Assembly: GCA_002359215.1 (NCBI GenBank)
Contig: DEMN01000006.1
Location: 124,001-188,000, forward strand
DNA from: Flavobacteriales bacterium UBA2669
Lineage (GTDB): Bacteria > Bacteroidota > Bacteroidia > Flavobacteriales_E > Vicingaceae
DNA: 64,000 bases
Direction of reading: 5' to 3'
Within the stretch, counting starts at the first letter, position 1; each line of letters starts with the position of its first letter. The notes under the pieces are model-generated. The model did not search any database. It saw only the letters and a list, made by a program, of their open reading frames with translations, and was not told the DNA's origin. A program made the translations under genes and the position numbers. Below are positions 1-9,019 of this stretch, in pieces.

Positions 1-183
1 AATAAAGTAATAAGATTTTTAGAATTAATGTGGCTAGTTATAGCTATTGTTAGTGGTGTAATAGGAGTATACCATTTTTTCTTTACTGCTACAGAAGATG
101 CGCTTTTCTTTTTTATGCTTACTGTTTTAGCAATATTTTTATATTTTTTAAGAAGAAGACAAAGACGAAGAATGGGACAATAA
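1..183 (+). CDS. C-terminal part of a small membrane protein (5' end outside window)
   Basis: The frame is open from base 1 to a TAA at 181-183 and encodes the last 60 residues of a protein whose start lies to the left. Two hydrophobic stretches (about residues 8-24 and 34-53) are joined by a short polar turn, and the protein ends in an arginine-rich tail (RRRQRRR), so a two-helix inner-membrane protein with a cytoplasmic basic end is likely. The next gene starts 39 bases downstream on the same strand, which suggests one transcript. No family is recognised. An ATG at codon 10 could be the true start, in which case the gene would be complete, but that would cut into the first helix. Confidence 0.55.
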   Translation, partial: NKVIRFLELMWLVIAIVSGVIGVYHFFFTATEDALFFFMLTVLAIFLYFLRRRQRRRMGQ

Positions 184-222
184 TTTTTTATAACTTTACA
201 CCAATATAATCTAAAAAATTAA

Positions 223-1491
223 ATGCCCTCGCCAGATATTATTTACATCTTAATTGCCATGCTTTTCTCAGCACTATTTTCAGGAATGGAAATAGCTTTT
301 GTTACTGCTAACCGACTTAAAATTGAGTTGAGCAGCAAAAAGGGTGTTTTTTCAGGAAAAATACTTTCTTTTTTCTTGAAAAATCCTGCTAAATTTATTA
401 GTGCCATGCTTATTGGGAATAATGTTGCACTGGTAATTTATAGTATTTTAATGGCAAAATTGTTAGAGCCAATAATTTATGAAAAAATAACAGCAAATGA
501 TTTTATTGTGTTGCTTATTCAAACCATAATTTCAACTATATTAATACTTTTCTTTTCTGAGTTTTTGCCAAAATCGCTTTTGAGAATAAACCCTAATAAA
601 GCACTTACAATAGGAGCAATTCCATTGCAAATTGTTTATGTAGTCCTTTATCCATTTACCTTATTGGTATTGGGAGTTTCTAATTTAATACTTAAATTTT
701 TTAGAGTAGATACATCAGAAAGTGACATGGCTTTTACCAAAATAGATTTGGAACATTTTATGACTAATATTCAGCAGAAGAAAGAAGAAGGAGAAGATGT
801 AGATAACGAAATTCAGATTTTTAAAAACGCTTTAGATTTTTCTAGTGTTAAAGCCAGAGATTGTATGGTTCCCAGAACCGATTTGGTGGCTATGGATATT
901 GAGGTTCCTTTGGTAACTATTAGAGATAAATTTATAGAAACAGGCTTGTCCAAAATATTAATTTATAGAGATTCTATTGATAATATTATTGGGTATATTC
1001 ATTCTAAAGAATTATTTAAAAAACCTAAAACGGTAAAATCTATTTTGTTGCCCATATCTATTATTCCAGAATCTATGCCTGCCAATCAAATTTTACAGGA
1101 ATTTATAACATTAAGAAAAAGTGTAGCTGTTGTGGTTGATGAGTTTGGAGGAACATCTGGAATTATTACTACCGAGGATATTATTGAAGAAATCTTTGGT
1201 GATATAGAAGATGAACACGATAATGAAGAACTTACAGAAATTAAAATAGATGAAGATTTATATCAATTTTCGGCAAGATTGGAAATTGATTATATTAACG
1301 AAAAATACATGCTCGACTTACCTGAATCTGATGATTATGAAACATTGGCAGGGTTAATCATTTCTATTGATGAATCTATTCCTGAAAAAGATGAGGTTAT
1401 TAGGCATAATGGTCTTGAAATCAAAATTGATAAAGTAAGTAACAATAAGATTGATTTGGTAACTATTCGTGTTACAGATAATGACGAATAA
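223..1491 (+). CDS. CorC/HlyC-type CNNM membrane protein with CBS pair
   Basis: The 422-residue protein has the three-part layout of the hemolysin C/CorC family: an N-terminal DUF21 membrane domain with about four hydrophobic helices (residues 1-175), a CBS pair (about 205-325, including the 'MVPRTDLVAMD' start and the 'FGGTSGIITTEDIIEEIFGDI' region), and a C-terminal CorC/HlyC domain (about 340-418). Family members are linked to Mg/Co transport or its regulation. The gliding protein GldE shares this architecture, but gldD, ssb and mutY are not nearby, so a generic family name is safer. The gene sits 39 bases after a small membrane protein and 22 bases before the M1 peptidase gene. Confidence 0.85.
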   Translation: MPSPDIIYILIAMLFSALFSGMEIAFVTANRLKIELSSKKGVFSGKILSFFLKNPAKFISAMLIGNNVALVIYSILMAKLLEPIIYEKITANDFIVLLIQTIISTILILFFSEFLPKSLLRINPNKALTIGAIPLQIVYVVLYPFTLLVLGVSNLILKFFRVDTSESDMAFTKIDLEHFMTNIQQKKEEGEDVDNEIQIFKNALDFSSVKARDCMVPRTDLVAMDIEVPLVTIRDKFIETGLSKILIYRDSIDNIIGYIHSKELFKKPKTVKSILLPISIIPESMPANQILQEFITLRKSVAVVVDEFGGTSGIITTEDIIEEIFGDIEDEHDNEELTEIKIDEDLYQFSARLEIDYINEKYMLDLPESDDYETLAGLIISIDESIPEKDEVIRHNGLEIKIDKVSNNKIDLVTIRVTDNDE

Positions 1492-1513
1492 AATTTTATT
1501 CTAAAAATTAATA

Positions 1514-4500
1514 ATGAAATTTTTATTAGGACTATCGTTTTTTTTATTATTTCTTGAACTTGAGTTCGTTGCACAGTCCGATACCAACTATTTTCAGCAA
1601 GAAGTAAATTATGAAATTCATGTTACTTTAAATGACGAACGTCATCAGTTAGATGGAAAAGAAACCATTTGGTATAAGAATAATTCTAAAAAAACGCTGA
1701 ACTATATCTATTTTCATTTATGGCCAAATGCTTATAAAAATCATGAAACCGCTTTAACGAAACAATTGTTGGAAGAAAATAATACCATGTTGTATTTTTC
1801 CCATGATAAACATTTGGGTTTTATTGATGGATTGGAATTTAAAGTGAATGGAGAAGTAGCTATTTGGACTATTACTGAGGAAAATGAAGATGTTGCCATT
1901 GTATATTTACCGGAGCCTCTTTTGTCCGGAGAGTCAGTAGAAATTTATACGCCTTTTAGTGTAAAATTACCCTTAGGTGTTTTCTCACGACTTGGACATA
2001 TGGAGCAATCTTATCAGATTACTCAGTGGTATCCTAAACCTGCTGTTTATGATGAAAAAGGTTGGCATCAAATGCCTTATCTAAATCAGGGAGAATTTTA
2101 TTCTGAATTTGGAACTTTTGATGTACATATTACTTTGCCTAAAAATTACAGGGTAGGTGCGACAGGCGATTTGATTAATGGCGAAGCAGAAATGAAATGG
2201 CTCGACAGCATTGCTAATTATACTGCAACAATTGAAGAATTTGATACAGACTTGTCTTTTCCGGAGTCTTCGTCTGAAACAAAAACACTTCATTACCATC
2301 AGAAAAAAGTACATGATTTTGCTTGGTTTGCAGATAAAAGATACCATGTTTTAAAAGGTGAAGTAGAGTTGCCTAATTCAAAAGAAAAAGTGACTACTTG
2401 GGCAATGTTTACCAATAACGAAGCTGATTTATGGAAAAAAAGCATTGAATATTTAAATGATGCTACTTACTATTACTCCTTGTGGAATGGCGATTATCCT
2501 TACAAACATGTTACTGCTGTAGATGGAGCGTTAAGTGCTGGAGCAGGAATGGAATATCCTAACGTTACTGTAATTGGACAATCGGGTGATGCTTTTTCGT
2601 TAGAGACAGTAATTATGCACGAAGTAGGACATAATTGGTTTTACGGTATTTTAGGAACAAACGAACGTTTACATCCATGGATGGATGAAGGTATCAATTC
2701 ATTTAATGAGTTGAGATATGTAAAAACTAAATATCCAGAAAGATTGTTAGTTGGAGAACTTGATGATAAAAATGAAAAAATTTTCAATTGGTTCGATATG
2801 GCAAGTCACCCACATAAACACCAATATGAATTAGCTTACTTACTAAATGCGAAAAGAAATAAAGATCAGCCTATAGAATTAGCAGCAGCTGAATATACAT
2901 CTTTAAATTATGCTGGAATTGTTTACTCAAAATCTGCTATTGTTTTTGATTATTTAAAGAATTATTTGGGCGAGGAAAAGTTTGATAAATGCATGCAACG
3001 CTATTTTCAGGAATGGAAATTCAAACATCCACAACCAAAAGATTTAAGAAAAATTTTTGAAGAAGAAACTGGGGAGAACCTAGATTGGTTTTTTGATGAT
3101 ATGATAAAAACTACCAAAAAAATTGATTATAAAATTACCAGAAATAAAACTGATACCCTTGGAAATTCGTTGTTGAAAATTAAAAACAATGGTAAAATAA
3201 ACGGGCCTTTTTCTATTTCTGGGATTAAAGACGGAAAAATTGTAGCTACACAATGGTATGAGCCTATTGCTAAAAAAGCTTTTGTTTCTTTTGAAAAAGG
3301 CGATTACGATACTTATAAAATTGATGCTCAGAAAAATATTCCTGAAATAAACAGACAAAATAATACGCTTAAAGCGAAAGGATTGTTTAAAACCATGGAG
3401 CCTTTGCGTTTGCAATGGATGGGAAGTATAGAAAATCCTGATAAGACGCAGTTGTTTTTTTCGCCAATTGCAGGTTGGAATAACAACGATAAGTTTATGA
3501 TGGGGATGGCTTTTTATAATTCTCTTATACCGTCCAAAAAGTTCGAATACATTTTGGCTCCGCTTTATTCGTTTTCTACGAACGAAATTAATGGTTATGC
3601 TTCTGCATTTTATCATATTATGCCCAATACATTTATACAAAATATGGCATTAGGTGCAAGTGCAAAATCTTTTACCAGATTAAATTATAGGGAGCAGGAA
3701 CTGAAATATTATAAAGTTAATCCAAGAATAGAAATAGATTTTAGAAAAAATAGAGCCAGACAAGCTAAAAGCACATTTTTTAGCTATGAATTTGTAAATA
3801 TTTTTGAAGAAAATACTGATTTCTCTAAAAGAGATGAAAATGGCAAAGTACTTTACAAAGACACCATAAATTATTTTTATATCAATAATATTAATGTTGG
3901 AGTGAAAAGTAAACATCCTATAAATCCATATATGTTAAAAGCAAATGTGCAGCAACATCAAGATTTTGTAAAATTAAATGTAGAAGCACATTATAGTTTT
4001 GCTTACAAAAAACCTGGTACAGGTTTACACTTTAGATTTTTTGTCGGGAGATTTTTGTATAATAGAGATGAACAACAAAATAGTCGTTTTAACTATAACT
4101 TTAGCGGAAATGAGGCATCAGATTATATGTACAATGAATTGTTTTTAGGTAGAAATGATGCTGTTGGTAGATTTAATCAGCAAATTGCGATAATTGATGG
4201 GGGATTTAGAAACCCTGTAATTCCTGAATCGCAAGGGCAGTTTATGCAGGCAAATAAATGGATGAATTCAGTAAATGTTGAAAGTAGCTTGTTTACAAAA
4301 CATCTTAGTTTATATGCCGATGTTGGTATGGCAGCAACGCTTACTCGTGATTTTTCAGGGAATGAAGTGGACAGAGTTTCTGATTTTGCTTATAATTTTG
4401 GAGTAGCAGTGAATATTGTGCCTGATTTTTTTGAAATATATCTTCCAATCACATCTTCAGGAGAATTAAACCAATTGAAGTATCAAGATAAAATTAGGTT

Positions 4501-4558
4501 TGTATTGAACCTAAAATTGATACAACCTTTTCAACTAATAAGAAAATTTGATATGTAA
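1514..4558 (+). CDS. Secreted/outer-membrane M1 family metallopeptidase
   Basis: This 1014-residue protein begins with a signal peptide (about residues 1-20, ending near VAQ). The gluzincin zinc site is complete: HEVGH at residues 369-373 and the third ligand E392 exactly 19 residues after the last histidine. A GAMEN-like exopeptidase loop is seen as GAGMEY at 343-348. The catalytic part occupies about residues 25-560. The remaining 450 residues are rich in alternating aromatic and polar strands and resemble a beta-barrel or beta-rich envelope domain rather than the usual M1 C-terminal helices. It probably trims peptides at the cell surface or in the periplasm. It follows the CorC-like gene by 22 bases and is likely co-transcribed with it. 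Confidence 0.85.
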   Translation: MKFLLGLSFFLLFLELEFVAQSDTNYFQQEVNYEIHVTLNDERHQLDGKETIWYKNNSKKTLNYIYFHLWPNAYKNHETALTKQLLEENNTMLYFSHDKHLGFIDGLEFKVNGEVAIWTITEENEDVAIVYLPEPLLSGESVEIYTPFSVKLPLGVFSRLGHMEQSYQITQWYPKPAVYDEKGWHQMPYLNQGEFYSEFGTFDVHITLPKNYRVGATGDLINGEAEMKWLDSIANYTATIEEFDTDLSFPESSSETKTLHYHQKKVHDFAWFADKRYHVLKGEVELPNSKEKVTTWAMFTNNEADLWKKSIEYLNDATYYYSLWNGDYPYKHVTAVDGALSAGAGMEYPNVTVIGQSGDAFSLETVIMHEVGHNWFYGILGTNERLHPWMDEGINSFNELRYVKTKYPERLLVGELDDKNEKIFNWFDMASHPHKHQYELAYLLNAKRNKDQPIELAAAEYTSLNYAGIVYSKSAIVFDYLKNYLGEEKFDKCMQRYFQEWKFKHPQPKDLRKIFEEETGENLDWFFDDMIKTTKKIDYKITRNKTDTLGNSLLKIKNNGKINGPFSISGIKDGKIVATQWYEPIAKKAFVSFEKGDYDTYKIDAQKNIPEINRQNNTLKAKGLFKTMEPLRLQWMGSIENPDKTQLFFSPIAGWNNNDKFMMGMAFYNSLIPSKKFEYILAPLYSFSTNEINGYASAFYHIMPNTFIQNMALGASAKSFTRLNYREQELKYYKVNPRIEIDFRKNRARQAKSTFFSYEFVNIFEENTDFSKRDENGKVLYKDTINYFYINNINVGVKSKHPINPYMLKANVQQHQDFVKLNVEAHYSFAYKKPGTGLHFRFFVGRFLYNRDEQQNSRFNYNFSGNEASDYMYNELFLGRNDAVGRFNQQIAIIDGGFRNPVIPESQGQFMQANKWMNSVNVESSLFTKHLSLYADVGMAATLTRDFSGNEVDRVSDFAYNFGVAVNIVPDFFEIYLPITSSGELNQLKYQDKIRFVLNLKLIQPFQLIRKFDM

Positions 4559-4576
4559 TTGTCTGTAAAAATTATG

Positions 4577-4584
4577 TAGTTTTG
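4577..4584 (+). promoter_or_regulatory. Candidate -7 box (TAGTTTTG) of lpxH
   Basis: The octamer matches the Bacteroidetes -7 consensus TAnnTTTG and ends 9 bases before the lpxH ATG at 4593, so the transcript would have a leader of only a few bases. A TTG at 4559-4561 is 15 bases upstream, shorter than the usual 17-21 spacing, so the -33 part is weak. Confidence 0.4.
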
Positions 4585-4592
4585 ATTTTAAG

Positions 4593-5345
4593 ATGACTAA
4601 TAAACCCGCTAAAATATACTTCGCCTCAGATTTTCATTTAGGAGCACCTAATCATGAAGAAAGCAAAAAACGTGAAGCTAGAATAATAAAGTGGTTAGAC
4701 GAAGTAAAAAAAGATGCTTCGGAAATATATTTATTAGGCGATATTTTTGATTTTTGGTTTGAATATAAAACTGTAATCCCTAAAGGATTTGTTCGGTTAC
4801 AAGGAAAAATAGCTGAAATAACGGATAGTGGTATTTCTATTCATGTTTTTACAGGCAATCACGATATGTGGATTTTTGATTATTTGCCTAAGGAATTGGG
4901 AATTAAATTATACAGAGAACCTATTGTTCGTGAATATAATGGAAAGAAATTTTTCATAGGACATGGTGATGGACTTGGCCCGGGTGATAAACAATACAAG
5001 ATGTTAAAAGCAGTTTTTGCCAGTAAAGTATGTCAATGGTTATTTGCACGTATTCATCCCAATTTAGGAATAGGTGTTGCTAATGCGTGGAGTAGAAAAA
5101 GTAGAAAAAACAATATTACCTATGATGAAAAATTTGAAGGGAAAGAAAAAGAGTTGCTCTATCATTTTTGTAAAGATTACTTAAAAAAAGAACATATCGA
5201 TTATTTTGTTTTTGGACATCGCCATTTACCTTTAGAAATTCCAATTAGTGAGTATTCTATATATTTTAATTTAGGAGAATGGATAAAGCATAATACCTAT
5301 GCAGTTTTTGATGGTGAAAGATTGGAGTTGAAAAAGTTTATATAA
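4593..5345 (+). CDS. lpxH: UDP-2,3-diacylglucosamine diphosphatase (LpxH-like)
   Basis: The 250-residue calcineurin-like phosphoesterase carries all metal motifs of the family in order: D13-x-H15, GDIFDFW at 49-55, GNHD at 88-91, GHGDG at 123-127 and a C-terminal GHRH near residue 209. The GDxFDxW form is typical of LpxH, which hydrolyses UDP-2,3-diacylglucosamine to lipid X in lipid A synthesis at the inner-membrane surface. The length fits the Bacteroidetes enzyme. It starts 34 bases after the M1 peptidase and has its own candidate -7 box. LpxG/LpxI-type alternatives do not fit the motifs. Confidence 0.88.
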   Translation: MTNKPAKIYFASDFHLGAPNHEESKKREARIIKWLDEVKKDASEIYLLGDIFDFWFEYKTVIPKGFVRLQGKIAEITDSGISIHVFTGNHDMWIFDYLPKELGIKLYREPIVREYNGKKFFIGHGDGLGPGDKQYKMLKAVFASKVCQWLFARIHPNLGIGVANAWSRKSRKNNITYDEKFEGKEKELLYHFCKDYLKKEHIDYFVFGHRHLPLEIPISEYSIYFNLGEWIKHNTYAVFDGERLELKKFI

Positions 5346-5442
5346 ATTTACTACAGTATTTTTGAAACTTTTTAACCTTTGAAAAGGTAAATTATAATTT
5401 ATTTTTTTAAGACTTAAGTATTTTATAAATAAAACAAAAAAT

Positions 5443-5450
5443 TACATTTG
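5443..5450 (+). promoter_or_regulatory. Candidate -7 box (TACATTTG)
   Basis: The octamer matches TAnnTTTG and ends 25 bases before the ATG at 5475. It overlaps an in-frame ATG at 5448, which therefore cannot be the translation start of a transcript from this promoter. No clear -33 TTG is seen at the expected distance. Confidence 0.45.
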
Positions 5451-5474
5451 TTTTTTTGCACAACCATTAAATTA

Positions 5475-6851
5475 ATGAAAACTTTTTTACGAAGATTTAT
5501 AGTCATATTTCAATTGTTGGCTATTGCTTGTGTTACAGGTTGGACACAAACCAATGTAACTCGTATTTATACTGATCACAATGGCTTTTTTACCAGTAGT
5601 ACAGCTAGTCCTCAAGTAGCAGATGTCGCTACCCATCACTTATTAGCATTTGAAAGTGGAGGAACAATATGGTCTACGGGGGTGAATGATGTAACATTAA
5701 CAGCTAATGCTGTAACATATATAGCTCAAGTATTTCAAGCTATGCCGGCAACAGTTAATAGTAATAATCCTAGTGCACTTATAGGAATTGGTAGACAATT
5801 TGGAGGCTTTAGTGGTGGTAATGGTTGTGCTCCACCTGTTGCTCCTCCAAGTGGAAATAATATTTCAGCTTATTTAACTGATGGTATAAATGGATTAGAT
5901 TTATCAACTGCAATATTTAATATTGGTGGAAATATTCAATATACCGTTGCAGGAATAAACGCCACTTCTATAGGTGATGGAATACCCGATATAATTATAA
6001 CACAGGCAGGGGATGTAAATGGTTCTTTACTTGATCAATTTCGGTTTTTAGATATATTAAATAATATTGTTGGTAGTCAAGTTGCCGTTAATTTTAATGG
6101 AGTGCCAGCTGTTGCTCAACCAACTTGGAAGTTCTATAATATACCAGGATTAGCTTGTGGTGGCTCTACAGCCTCCACTAGAAATTTAAGGTTATTGGCA
6201 TTTGATTTTGCTGATCTGGGAATAACAGTTGGAAATTATGCTGCAGTAACTAAATTTCAACATCAGCTGACACCTAATACTGATGTCGCTTTCGTTGCTT
6301 ATAATATGCAGTCTATAGAAATTCTTCCTATCGTATTATTAGATTTTAATGTTGAGGTTAAAAATAACATAGTTCAAATAAATTGGCAAACATCCTCTGA
6401 GATTAATAATGACTTTTTTACTGTAGAAAAAAGTAAGGATGCTGTTAATTGGGAAGAAGTTTTAAAAAAGAGTGGTGCAGGAAACTCACAAGAGATTTTA
6501 CATTATGAAGATGAAGATAAATTTCCTGTTTCAGGAATTTCTTACTACCGTTTAAAACAAACTGATTTTAATGGAGAAAGCACTTATTCACATATTGTAC
6601 CTATCAATTACAGTAATAATTATTTTTCTATTTATCCTAACCCAGCAGATGGATATGTAACCATCCAACTGGATAATATTCCTAATAATCTGGTGGTACA
6701 GGTTAAAGACGTATTAGGAAAACCTTTATTGGAACAAAAAGTAAACTCTACTAATACTTTAATTAATATTAGCTCATTACCTAAAGGAATTTATTATGTT
6801 GAATTAGTAAATGAGTCTTATAAATACGCTAAAAAATTGGTGGTTCAATAG
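5475..6851 (+). CDS. Secreted protein with T9SS type A sorting domain
   Basis: The 458-residue product starts with a signal peptide (MKTFLRRF followed by a hydrophobic core, cleavage near WTQ). The ATG at 5475 is chosen over the in-frame ATG at 5448 because the latter lies inside a promoter box and would place a polar stretch before the signal peptide. Residues about 25-290 are a glycine- and asparagine-rich beta region of unknown family. From about residue 295 there is a strand-rich linker often seen before T9SS tails ('INWQTSSEINNDFFTVEKS'). The tail begins near residue 385 with FSIYPNPADG and ends KKLVVQ, the type A signal for export and surface anchoring by type IX secretion. The cargo function is unknown. 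Confidence 0.8.
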   Translation: MKTFLRRFIVIFQLLAIACVTGWTQTNVTRIYTDHNGFFTSSTASPQVADVATHHLLAFESGGTIWSTGVNDVTLTANAVTYIAQVFQAMPATVNSNNPSALIGIGRQFGGFSGGNGCAPPVAPPSGNNISAYLTDGINGLDLSTAIFNIGGNIQYTVAGINATSIGDGIPDIIITQAGDVNGSLLDQFRFLDILNNIVGSQVAVNFNGVPAVAQPTWKFYNIPGLACGGSTASTRNLRLLAFDFADLGITVGNYAAVTKFQHQLTPNTDVAFVAYNMQSIEILPIVLLDFNVEVKNNIVQINWQTSSEINNDFFTVEKSKDAVNWEEVLKKSGAGNSQEILHYEDEDKFPVSGISYYRLKQTDFNGESTYSHIVPINYSNNYFSIYPNPADGYVTIQLDNIPNNLVVQVKDVLGKPLLEQKVNSTNTLINISSLPKGIYYVELVNESYKYAKKLVVQ

Positions 6852-6977
6852 AAAGTTTATAAGGTTAAGGATTTATCTTTTAATGATTATTTGTTTACTA
6901 TTAATAATTCACTTTAGAACATCAAACCTTGAATTTTCTTTCGAATTTTAATTAAAGACTAACAGTTGATTTAGTTC

Positions 6978-7007
6978 TTGATAATTTGGAACATAGTTGT
7001 ATATTTG
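6978..7007 (+). promoter_or_regulatory. Candidate promoter TTG-N19-TATATTTG
   Basis: A TTG at 6978-6980 lies 19 bases upstream of TATATTTG at 7000-7007, the spacing expected for the main Bacteroidetes sigma factor. The -7 box ends 8 bases before the ATG at 7015, which predicts a nearly leaderless mRNA. Confidence 0.55.
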
Positions 7008-7014
7008 TTGCTAT

Positions 7015-8961
7015 ATGAAGAAATTATTATTGTTTTTATTCTTACTACCTTTTGTTGTTAAAGCACAGCAGAAAGAATCTTTTAAAGAAAGTGCTTATGT
7101 AACCCAATATATTTATGATAAGGCGCCAAGCTATACGAAAAACGATAAATATAACAGACTAACTTATATGTTTTCAATAATCGCAGGGAAGCAAATTAGT
7201 AATGAATTAAATTCTGACTTATTATTGAATTGGCAGGAAATGGAAGTTTATTTGAATGAAGTGCTTCAAAAAGTATTGCCGAAAGAGTTGAAAAATGATA
7301 GTGCCATTCATGTTTATATAAGGAAAGAAGGTGCTTTTGGAGCAGACATGACTCCTGCTGGACAACTTTATATTAACTTAGGTGCTTTTTCTGAGTTAAC
7401 TGATGAAGCCACGTTAGCAGCCATGATGTTGCATGAGTTAGCACATTGTTATGAACAACACTATTTAAAAAGATTTTTAATTAACCAAACTTCAGGAATA
7501 GATTGGGGGTTTTTTGGGAGCGATAAAAAACCTTCATCGCATTTTTCTCAAAGTCAGGAATTAGCGGCAGATTCTTTAGCTTCTGTCTGGTTAAAACAAA
7601 CGCCTTATTTCCATTCAGGATTGCTAAATTATTATAGAATTTTAGAGCGTTTAGAACAAAAAAAGTTGGCTAGAATGGAACACAAGTGGGAATTGAAAAA
7701 TCCACATTTCCCCCCATCAAAAGAACGAATTGCTTATTATGAAAAAGACCAAGAATATGCTAAACCGAATTTAGATAGTAAACAACTTTTTGTCGTAAGT
7801 GAAACACAATTTAACACACTAAAAAACCAAGCAAAATCACTTATTTTAGAAGCGCTTTTAATTAATCCAGTTGATGGTACTTTTGATGAATGTATAGAAC
7901 GAGCTTTTGCATTTCATTTACTAGATCCATTAAATTCCACGTATATATTCTATTTAATGGAAGCCATTAGAAGACAATGCTATGTATATAATAACGATTG
8001 GAATCAAAATTTTATTACTTATCGTTATTTAGATACAACTATTATCGATAATGTAAGAAAAAAAATTCCTTTAAAATATAATTTATTAGAAAAATTTGAC
8101 ACAAGATTTATAGCTCTCAATCCAGTAGAATTAAATAACATTAAAGCTCGTTTTTATTGGGATGATCCGCCATTTATCACTTATGAGCAAGCCTTTGAGT
8201 ATTTTTTTAAAATTGCAAATAAACTTGGAGACTGTAAGGAATGTTTGTTATCTTATGCTTTAAGTTATGAATATGATAAAAAATTACGTGATTTATATCT
8301 AAAAAAATATTTAGCTCAAAGTGATACTAAGTATGGTTTATATGCATCTACCTTGCTTCAACAAGACATTGAAACAACGGTTTCAAGTAAAAAACTCGTG
8401 ATAATTGATGGTGTTATTTTTGCCATTAGAGAAGGGAATGATCTTATTTATCTTGAAGATAATGAGTCGAATAAAGCTGTTATTAGAGATGAAATAATTA
8501 GGGAATTAAATAATGAATTCGATGATAGACATTTTGTTTTAATGGAAGATTTAAAGAATGAAAGCTTTAAAAATTATGTATTGTCAAGTCAATTGATGGA
8601 TCAGTTTTTTGGTAGAGGAGCCAATAAGTTTAAATTGTATTATTTAGAACCTAATTTTACCCAATTGTTTAAAAGTTATGATGTATCAGAAGTTGAGTTT
8701 ATTCATATTGAATATGTAGAGTTTAGGAAGGCTTCAAAAGAAATGGAGAGTATGAAACACGCACATCAAACACCTTATAAAGAATTGTTAGACAATCAAG
8801 ACAATCAAAAAGCTATGGATTTGTTTTGGCTTGGTTTTACAATAAATAACAGTACTACCTTTCCATTCTATTTTTATTTTAATGAAGATATTCCCATAAG
8901 ATCTAAAATATCAGGTAAAGCAGCAATAATCTCTAATATTAAAAAGGAAATTAGCAGATAA
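7015..8961 (+). CDS. Secreted M48-family metallopeptidase with large C-terminal domain
   Basis: The 648-residue protein opens with a signal peptide (MKKLLLFLFLLPFVVKAQ). The ATG at 7015 is preferred to the in-frame ATG at 6997, which lies between the promoter boxes. The M48 zinc site is seen as HELAH at residues 140-144 with the third ligand in ELAAD at 182-186. The peptidase part covers about residues 40-260; the other 390 residues are charged and have no recognised family. BepA/LoiP-type M48 proteins act in periplasmic or outer-membrane quality control, but this C-terminus is not a BepA TPR domain that I can identify. It is the last gene of the left plus-strand block and converges with the TonB receptor gene. 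Confidence 0.75.
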   Translation: MKKLLLFLFLLPFVVKAQQKESFKESAYVTQYIYDKAPSYTKNDKYNRLTYMFSIIAGKQISNELNSDLLLNWQEMEVYLNEVLQKVLPKELKNDSAIHVYIRKEGAFGADMTPAGQLYINLGAFSELTDEATLAAMMLHELAHCYEQHYLKRFLINQTSGIDWGFFGSDKKPSSHFSQSQELAADSLASVWLKQTPYFHSGLLNYYRILERLEQKKLARMEHKWELKNPHFPPSKERIAYYEKDQEYAKPNLDSKQLFVVSETQFNTLKNQAKSLILEALLINPVDGTFDECIERAFAFHLLDPLNSTYIFYLMEAIRRQCYVYNNDWNQNFITYRYLDTTIIDNVRKKIPLKYNLLEKFDTRFIALNPVELNNIKARFYWDDPPFITYEQAFEYFFKIANKLGDCKECLLSYALSYEYDKKLRDLYLKKYLAQSDTKYGLYASTLLQQDIETTVSSKKLVIIDGVIFAIREGNDLIYLEDNESNKAVIRDEIIRELNNEFDDRHFVLMEDLKNESFKNYVLSSQLMDQFFGRGANKFKLYYLEPNFTQLFKSYDVSEVEFIHIEYVEFRKASKEMESMKHAHQTPYKELLDNQDNQKAMDLFWLGFTINNSTTFPFYFYFNEDIPIRSKISGKAAIISNIKKEISR

Positions 8962-9019
8962 GTAGTTGTAGTGTTTAGGTGTTGGTTAAAATTTCTTCAC
9001 TTACCATTCCATCAGTAAT

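Noticed and set aside
223..1491. Naming the CorC/HlyC-like gene as gldE
   Set aside because: The domain layout agrees, but the typical gldE neighbours (mutY, ssb, gldD) are missing and paralogs with the same layout are common.
3080..3640. 186-codon minus-strand frame inside the M1 peptidase gene
   Set aside because: It lies fully inside a clear metalloprotease gene and its translation is low-complexity with no family match.
5371..5390. Weak ACCTTT-GA-AAAGGT hairpin after lpxH
   Set aside because: Only six base pairs with a two-base loop and no T-run close by; not good enough to call a terminator.
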